Assembly (NCBI GenBank): GCA_900542965.1
Contig: UQPY01000028.1
Coordinates: forward strand, 1-27,014
DNA: 27,014 nt
Source: an uncultured Collinsella sp.
GTDB taxonomy: Bacteria > Actinomycetota > Coriobacteriia > Coriobacteriales > Coriobacteriaceae
Direction: 5' to 3'
Shown here piece after piece: positions 22,582 to 27,014 of the stretch (position 1 is the stretch's first letter; each line of letters opens with the position of its first letter). Made by a program: the position numbers and the translations under genes. Under the pieces are notes generated by a model, which was not told where the DNA came from, did not search any database, and saw only the letters and a list, made by a program, of their open reading frames with translations.

Positions 22582-23447
22582 GACAGGCCCTCCATATTCA
22601 AAAATGGTGAGGGGTCATCAAAGTACTTTGACACCAGGCGTTCCATGGTGCCATCGGCAAGCATTTCTTGGTAGGCATGGGTGAGTTTAACGTCGATACC
22701 GCGCGTGTCGTTGATATCGAAAGCGGTGCCCAAACCAACCTCCAGCAGCGGCTCGTTCAGAATGCGATACGTCACGCCATAGTCTTTTTCATAGGTGAGC
22801 AGCGAGGACTCATGTGCGGCGATAGCGTCGACCAGGCCCTCGACGAGCGCCGGGTTCAGGCACGAGCGATCCGAGAAGCTGTAGAGCTCCTTGATCTGCG
22901 GAACGTTTTCATTTGTATGATTGAGCAAAATGTCCTCGGGCTTGGTGGTGGACTGAACGGCCACGACCTTGTCCTCAAGATCGGCAAGCGTATAGATATC
23001 GCTCTGGGGATCGACCGCGACCACCTGGCGGCTCGCAAGGTACGGGCCGGCCCAACGATACTCGTTTTCGCGACCCGTCATGCTAAAGCTGCCCATGACA
23101 CAATCGAGCTCGCCGCTCGCCAGTAGCTCTTTCTTCTTTTCCCAGTCAATCAGCTGGTATTTTGGCTTGTAACCAATGCGGGCCAACGCCTCGGTCAATA
23201 TCTCAACATCCAGGCCAACGATATCGCCGTACTCGTCGGTATACACAAACGGTGGGTAGAGGTCGCTGCCGACGTTGAGCGTCTTAAGGTCGTCGTCTTT
23301 GACCTGAGAGGCATCCAGGCCTTTTGATGCAGACGCCGAGGCCTCGTCATTCGACCCAGAACAGCCAGCTATCGCTACGACAAATGCACTCGCCACTGCA
23401 AGCGCAACAAACAACGATATGGCAACCGAGCGGCGAGGTCTTCTCAT
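22578..23447 (-). CDS. extracytoplasmic solute-binding lipoprotein (SBP_bac_3)
   Basis: A 289-residue family 3 solute-binding protein, the type that captures polar amino acids and related ligands. A basic signal sequence leads to a lipobox I-A-G-C with lipidated Cys29. A short Ser/Ala/Asp linker follows, and the binding domain starts TLNVGSDLYPPFVYTDEYGD with IVGLDVEILTEALARIGYKP. Later family motifs are LASGELDCVMGSFSMT, EYRWAGPYLASRQVVAV and LADLEDKVVAVQ. The start at ATG 23447 follows GGAGCTCG. No permease or ATPase gene lies nearby. The gene runs directly into the hybrid kinase (GTGA overlap), so it probably feeds a signal to that kinase, not a transporter; this role is inferred. Confidence 0.92.
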   Translation of the reverse strand: MRRPRRSVAISLFVALAVASAFVVAIAGCSGSNDEASASASKGLDASQVKDDDLKTLNVGSDLYPPFVYTDEYGDIVGLDVEILTEALARIGYKPKYQLIDWEKKKELLASGELDCVMGSFSMTGRENEYRWAGPYLASRQVVAVDPQSDIYTLADLEDKVVAVQSTTKPEDILLNHTNENVPQIKELYSFSDRSCLNPALVEGLVDAIAAHESSLLTYEKDYGVTYRILNEPLLEVGLGTAFDINDTRGIDVKLTHAYQEMLADGTMERLVSKYFDDPSPFLNMEGLS

Positions 23448-23541
23448 CGAGCTCCAGACGATCCTGCTTACAGACTGAAATGGTTAAAAATAATAGCAAA
23501 TGAAACCACTCGAGCGCCCAATGGTTACAGACGCTTTACCC

Positions 23542-23579
23542 TGCGGGGCCTTCTAGCCGACTTGGCAGAAGGCCCCGCA
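23542..23579 (-). terminator. GC-rich terminator stem after the aminotransferase gene
   Basis: The perfect 13-bp arms TGCGGGGCCTTCT (23542-23554) and AGAAGGCCCCGCA (23567-23579), with an inner GCC/GGC pair, start about 12 bp past the aminotransferase stop. On the minus strand no T-run follows, only GGGTAAAG. The 23448-23591 gap otherwise holds the upstream region of the lipoprotein gene, with TATTAT at 23488-23493 (minus) as a possible -10. Confidence 0.65.
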
Positions 23580-23591
23580 TGCAGCGCGCAC

Positions 23592-24806
23592 TTACCGTGC
23601 ATTAAAAACGTAGCGGTCCAGGCGGTCGCACGCTTCCCTCACGCGCGAAAGCGGCAGCGCCAGATTCACGCGAATGTGGCAGGGCCCGTGGAACGGACGG
23701 CCGTCCTGATACCCCACGCCCACGCGCGCCCCCTCGTCGAGCAGCCACTGAATATCGCGGCCATGTTCGCGACACCACTCGGTGCAGTCCAGAAACACCA
23801 TGTACGTGCCCTGCGGACGCGAAAACGTGACGCCCTTCCAATGTTTTTCTGCATGCGTGCAGAAGTACTCGATATTGCCGGCAAGCACCTGGTTGAGCTC
23901 GTCCACCCACTCGTAGCCTTGCGGCTGGTAGGCACCGATAAGCGCATGCATGGAGAGGACATTCATCTCGTTGTAGTGAGTCTTGTTGGACACGGCGCAC
24001 ACGCGGTCGCGCAACGTCTCGTTATAGATGATGTGGTAGCTGCCGACCAGGCCCGCCAGGTTGAACGTCTTGCTGGGCGCGTAGAGGGCAACCGTGCGCA
24101 TGCGGGCATCCTCGCTCACCGACTGCGTCGGGATATGCTTGTGACCCGGCAGGATGATATCGGACCAAATCTCATCCGAGATCACCACGCAATCGTGCTG
24201 GCGATAGATATCCATGGCGTGCTCGATCTCGTCGCGCTCCCATACGCGGCCGCAGGGATTGTGCGGCGAGCAGAACACCGCGGCATGGATATGGTTTTGG
24301 GCGAGCTTTTGCTCCATGTCCTCAAAGTCCATACGCCACACGCCTTGGTCGTCGAGCCTAAGCGGGCTGTGGACAATGCGATAGCCCGCAGCCTCGATGG
24401 ACTTGGTAAAGCCGATGTAGGTGGGACTGTGGACCAGCACCGCATCGCCCGGCTGGACATATGCGCGCAACGTCGACACGACACCGCCCAGCACGCCGTT
24501 TTCGTAGCCGATATGCTCCGGCGCCAGGCCCTCAACGCCATTGCGACGGCTCTGCCATTCGATGATGCAGTCGAAGTACTCGGGACGCGGATTGAAATAG
24601 CCAAACATGGGGTGCTGGGCACGCTGAATGATGTACTCCTGGACTGTGGACACCGTGGCAAAGTTCATGTCCGCCACCCACATGGGGATGCGGTCGAAGC
24701 CCTCGTCGGGTGCGTTCGGAGCCATGCCGGGGATCTCACCCCAAGAATCAACGGCGATGGAGTCCATGCCGTGGCGGTCGATAAGCGAGCTAAAGTCGTA
24801 TTTCAT
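23592..24806 (-). CDS. MalY/PatB family PLP-dependent aminotransferase / C-S lyase
   Basis: A 404-residue fold type I pyridoxal-phosphate enzyme of the MalY/PatB group. Many members are cystathionine beta-lyases that release homocysteine, ammonia and pyruvate. Hallmarks are the N-terminal IPMWVADMNFATV, the substrate region HPMFGYFNPRPEYFDCI, GYENGVLGGVVSTLRAYVQP, SPHNPCGRVW (Asn183), SDEIWSDII (Asp211, pairing with the PLP nitrogen), APSKTFNLAG (Lys246, the Schiff base) and HIRVNLALP (the C-terminal Arg binds the carboxylate). The start at ATG 24806 follows GGGAGTCCAGC; a longer frame to 24944 overlaps trmO and lacks a ribosome site. In gut bacteria this activity also cleaves cysteine conjugates. 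The preferred substrate is not determined. Confidence 0.93.
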   Translation of the reverse strand: MKYDFSSLIDRHGMDSIAVDSWGEIPGMAPNAPDEGFDRIPMWVADMNFATVSTVQEYIIQRAQHPMFGYFNPRPEYFDCIIEWQSRRNGVEGLAPEHIGYENGVLGGVVSTLRAYVQPGDAVLVHSPTYIGFTKSIEAAGYRIVHSPLRLDDQGVWRMDFEDMEQKLAQNHIHAAVFCSPHNPCGRVWERDEIEHAMDIYRQHDCVVISDEIWSDIILPGHKHIPTQSVSEDARMRTVALYAPSKTFNLAGLVGSYHIIYNETLRDRVCAVSNKTHYNEMNVLSMHALIGAYQPQGYEWVDELNQVLAGNIEYFCTHAEKHWKGVTFSRPQGTYMVFLDCTEWCREHGRDIQWLLDEGARVGVGYQDGRPFHGPCHIRVNLALPLSRVREACDRLDRYVFNAR

Positions 24807-24918
24807 GCTGGACTCCCGTGCAAAGTTGATTGTTTTGGTAGGCGTTATTGTCCACCAGCGTGGGCGGTTTTGGCGCGGGGTTTGGCGCTTAATTTGACGG
24901 GTGCGGACGAATGGCTGG

Positions 24919-25656
24919 TTAGTCTTGCGCGTCGTTGACGGCAACTACGGTTAGCTGGGTTTCATCGACCGTAAACGATATGTCGAGCCCGGCGTAAGCC
25001 AGATGATAGACGCGGTGTGGCTCGTGCTTGCTGCCCGCGCGGCGCGGGTCTTGGCGAAGGACCTCGACCAAGCCGAGGAGCTTTGCGGGCGGGACCATAT
25101 CCTGCAGTGCTTGCGGAAACTCAACATCGAGCTCTTGCCACGGAGCATCCTCGATCCAGCCTCCGGTCGCATCCGGGTGGCAGTCCGCAAACGGAATGTA
25201 GGGCTTGATGTCGTAGATGGGCGTACCGTCGCGCAGGTCGGCCCCCAACACATGGATGATGGGGCCATCGTCGGTGAGCTCGACACGATCAAGCTTGACG
25301 CAGGTGAGCCCGATGGGATTAGGGCGAAACGGACTGCGCGTGGCAAACACTCCCACACGTTCGGCTCCGCCCAGACGCGGCGGGCGCACGGTTTTCGACC
25401 ATTTTGCGTTGGTGCCGGACCTGTCCTGCGTTTTAGCGTCGACGGCAATATCCTTAGCCGTGCCGCCGGGCGTTCCGTTTTCGAAGCGCCACAGCAGCCA
25501 CAGGTGAGAGAAGGAGTCCAGGCCCTCAACCGCTGCATTGGAGGCAAATTCCGGCTCAAAAAAGATTCGTCCCTGCAGATGGGGCGCCAAAAAGCTGTTG
25601 CGCGGAATGCCGAACTTCTGCGGCAGGTCGGTATGTATGCGTGCGATAGGTTCCAT
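24919..25656 (-). CDS. trmO: TrmO/TsaA family tRNA (t6A37) N6-methyltransferase
   Basis: A 245-residue protein of the TsaA/YaeB family. E. coli TrmO uses SAM to methylate N6 of t6A37 in tRNA-Thr. The unusual beta-barrel SAM site is marked by IARIHTDLPQKFGIPRN at the start, GLDSFSHLWLLWRF, VFATRSPFRPNPIGL (residues 103-117) and DLRDGTPIYDIKPYIPFAD (140-158). The C-terminal extension is typical of longer members. The start is uncertain: ATG 25656 matches the family start, another ATG at 25665 adds three residues, and neither has a clear ribosome site. The frame running on to 26220 is antisense to the next gene and not used. It is single and divergent from the regulator at 25798. Confidence 0.93.
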   Translation of the reverse strand: MEPIARIHTDLPQKFGIPRNSFLAPHLQGRIFFEPEFASNAAVEGLDSFSHLWLLWRFENGTPGGTAKDIAVDAKTQDRSGTNAKWSKTVRPPRLGGAERVGVFATRSPFRPNPIGLTCVKLDRVELTDDGPIIHVLGADLRDGTPIYDIKPYIPFADCHPDATGGWIEDAPWQELDVEFPQALQDMVPPAKLLGLVEVLRQDPRRAGSKHEPHRVYHLAYAGLDISFTVDETQLTVVAVNDAQD

Positions 25657-25797
25657 GCCGGTCATTGTACGGCATGGAGGCGTGGGGCGTTGCGCGCAAT
25701 TCTTCGCCGCGGTCCCCCGTCGTGCAACCAACGGTTGCTTGGAAGGGCGCCTGCCGCCGCGTATGCTTAAGCCATCAACCAGCAGAAAGGAGCCGCT

Positions 25798-26625
25798 ATG
25801 GCCTTTGCAGAAAAGCTCATTGCTGTCCGTCGCGCCCATCACCTTACCCAAGAGCAGCTTGCCGCTAAGCTCTTCGTCACACGCCAGGCCATCAGCCGGT
25901 GGGAGCGCGGCGAGGTCACACCGGGCATCGACATGATGAAGCTCATCGCCGCCGTAACCGGAGAACCGCTGTCCCACCTGCTCGAAATGCCTGAGCACTA
26001 TTGCCAGAGCTGCGGCATGATACTCACGCCCGACGACTGCGGCACCGATGCCACGGGCACCGCGACCGATCATTACTGCAAGTGGTGCTACGACCACGGC
26101 AAGTACACCTATGACACCACCATGGAGGCAATGATTGAGGATTGTGCCCCGCGCCTGGCACAAAACACCGGCGTGTCGCTCGACGAAGCCGTCTCGCTCA
26201 TGGGCGCCGTCCTGCCGCAACTGGAGCGCTGGCGCACCATGCAGGAAAACGAGGCGCGCTACGGTGCCGAGGCGCGGGCGCGCTACGGCGATGAGGCTAT
26301 CGATGCAGCAAACGAAGCGTTGCTGGACATGGACCCCGAGACATGGAACGACATGAAGGAACTTGAACGCGCTATTCTGGGCCAGCTCTCAATTGCCATG
26401 GGCATTGGCGACCCAGAGAGCAACGAGGCTCGTAAGCTTGTCGCGATGCATCGTCGCTGGATTGCTCTCAACTGGGGATGCGAGCCCCAAGACGAGGCGT
26501 ACCTGGGCCTCGCCCACGGTTATCTTGCCGACCAGCGCTTTGTTGACTACTACGACAAGCCCTGCGCCACCGGAGCCACGGCGTTTCTGGTCCAGGCCAT
26601 CGAGTCTTCGTTGACGCGCGCATAG
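25798..26625 (+). CDS. XRE helix-turn-helix / zinc ribbon / TipAS fusion regulator
   Basis: A 275-residue three-domain protein. An XRE-type helix-turn-helix (about residues 5-60) contains HHLTQEQLAAKLFVTRQAIS and RWERGEVTPGIDMMKLI. A zinc ribbon (66-145) with C69-x2-C72 and C94-x2-C97 follows (YCQSCGMILTP and HYCKWCYDHGKY). The C-terminal half (155-275) resembles the TipAS ligand-binding domain of MerR-type TipA: RYGDEAIDAANEALLDMDPE, HRRWIALNWGCEPQ and YLADQRFVDYYDK. TipAS traps thiopeptide antibiotics, but here the DNA-binding part is XRE, not MerR. The start at ATG 25798 follows AAAGGAGCCGCT. It is 51 bp before the glutaredoxin-like gene. Regulation of drug or stress response genes is inferred. 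Confidence 0.85.
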   Translation: MAFAEKLIAVRRAHHLTQEQLAAKLFVTRQAISRWERGEVTPGIDMMKLIAAVTGEPLSHLLEMPEHYCQSCGMILTPDDCGTDATGTATDHYCKWCYDHGKYTYDTTMEAMIEDCAPRLAQNTGVSLDEAVSLMGAVLPQLERWRTMQENEARYGAEARARYGDEAIDAANEALLDMDPETWNDMKELERAILGQLSIAMGIGDPESNEARKLVAMHRRWIALNWGCEPQDEAYLGLAHGYLADQRFVDYYDKPCATGATAFLVQAIESSLTRA

Positions 26626-26676
26626 ACCGCGGCGGCTTTGGGTATTTCAATCAAAACCTCAACCGATTGGAGACCT

Positions 26677-26922
26677 ATGGCTACTAATCACGAGCTCGCG
26701 CTGTACGTTATGACCGGCTGCCCGTATTGCTTAAAGGTCAAGCACTTTTTGGCCGATAACGGCGTGACCATTCCCGAGCGCAATATCTCGACCGATTCCG
26801 ATGCCGAACAGACACTCATCGCCGTCGGCGGAAAACGCCAGGTTCCCTGCCTGTTCATCGACGGCAAACCACTCTACGAATCGAGCGACATCATCGCGTG
26901 GGTGCAGGAAAACCTGCTCTAG
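26677..26922 (+). CDS. glutaredoxin family protein
   Basis: An 81-residue thioredoxin-fold protein. The active site is CPYC (MTGCPYCLKVKHFLADNG), the conserved cis-Pro segment is RQVPCLFIDGKPLY and the ending is ESSDIIAWVQENLL; all are typical of monothiol/dithiol glutaredoxins and NrdH-like redoxins. It would reduce disulfides or glutathionylated proteins, though actinobacteria often use mycothiol or thioredoxin reductase as electron source. The start is ATG 26677 behind TTGGAGACCT; an in-frame start at 26638 has no ribosome site. It lies 51 bp after the TipAS fusion gene on the same strand and could share its transcript. Positions 26923-27014 hold no gene, only the terminal hairpin. Confidence 0.9.
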   Translation: MATNHELALYVMTGCPYCLKVKHFLADNGVTIPERNISTDSDAEQTLIAVGGKRQVPCLFIDGKPLYESSDIIAWVQENLL

Positions 26923-26979
26923 TACGCACGCTCTGTCCGTCCAGGGCCCCAACCCATACGACCCAAACATGTACACCAG

Positions 26980-27014
26980 CATCCAAAGTCGACATTTTTC
27001 GACATCTTTGGATG
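26980..27014. repeat. inverted repeat at the window edge
   Basis: The perfect 9-bp arms CATCCAAAG (26980-26988) and CTTTGGATG (27006-27014) enclose a 17-nt segment with a direct repeat TCGACATTTTTCGACAT. It ends exactly at the window edge and may continue. It could terminate the glutaredoxin gene, or be an operator or intergenic repeat. Confidence 0.55.

Noticed and set aside
21427..22674. 415-residue plus-strand frame opposite the second hybrid kinase
   Set aside because: It is a shadow of the kinase gene with no domains or ribosome site.
1..27014. tRNA, rRNA, CRISPR arrays, insertion sequences, prophage or antiphage gene sets
   Set aside because: I saw no cloverleaf, no regularly spaced repeats, no transposase or integrase frame, and no phage structural genes in the window.

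Overview
The window looks like chromosomal DNA from a high-GC, Gram-positive-type gut actinobacterium of the class Coriobacteriia, most likely Collinsella or a close relative. This is an inference from GC-rich third codon positions, strong AAGGAG ribosome sites, hybrid sensor kinases with extracytoplasmic solute-binding domains, and intergenic TGCCGG/GGGAC hairpin repeats. No rRNA, tRNA, CRISPR array, insertion sequence or phage module was seen, and most of the window is ordinary chromosome.

Layout. Positions 1-3512 hold a GNAT acetyltransferase, a small Cys-rich protein, the rRNA methyltransferases RsmJ and RlmA, a four-helix membrane protein, and an unlisted 47-residue membrane protein upstream of rsmJ. 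Positions 3704-7855 hold a MATE exporter, a LysR regulator divergent from an EamA/DMT transporter, and uracil-DNA glycosylase. Positions 7906-11088 (minus strand) hold an SDR oxidoreductase, a YhhQ/VUT queuosine-precursor transporter whose leader folds like a preQ1-I riboswitch, and release factor 3. Positions 11304-13284 form a compact GntR(YtrA-type)/ABC ATPase/ABC-2 permease operon behind a promoter-embedded inverted repeat. Positions 13387-16794 hold a possible structured RNA, a SAM methyltransferase, a ClC-type channel, a LOG-family nucleotide hydrolase and a small K+ channel.

Positions 16993-23447 are the most distinctive part. They contain two hybrid histidine kinases. One has two fused solute-binding domains. 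The other is translationally coupled to a separate solute-binding lipoprotein. Both end in a receiver domain, and no HPt protein or DNA-binding response regulator is present in the window. A flavin-binding PNPOx-family protein lies between them, and the two systems converge on a perfect 17-bp terminator stem. The right end (23592-27014) carries a MalY/PatB aminotransferase, TrmO, an XRE-HTH/zinc-ribbon/TipAS fusion regulator and a glutaredoxin-like protein.

The observations most worth testing are the preQ1-like leader, the paired SBP/hybrid-kinase systems, the XRE-TipAS fusion, the GGGAC hairpin repeat family, the multi-hairpin RNA candidate at 13387-13506 and the small membrane ORF at 1796-1939.
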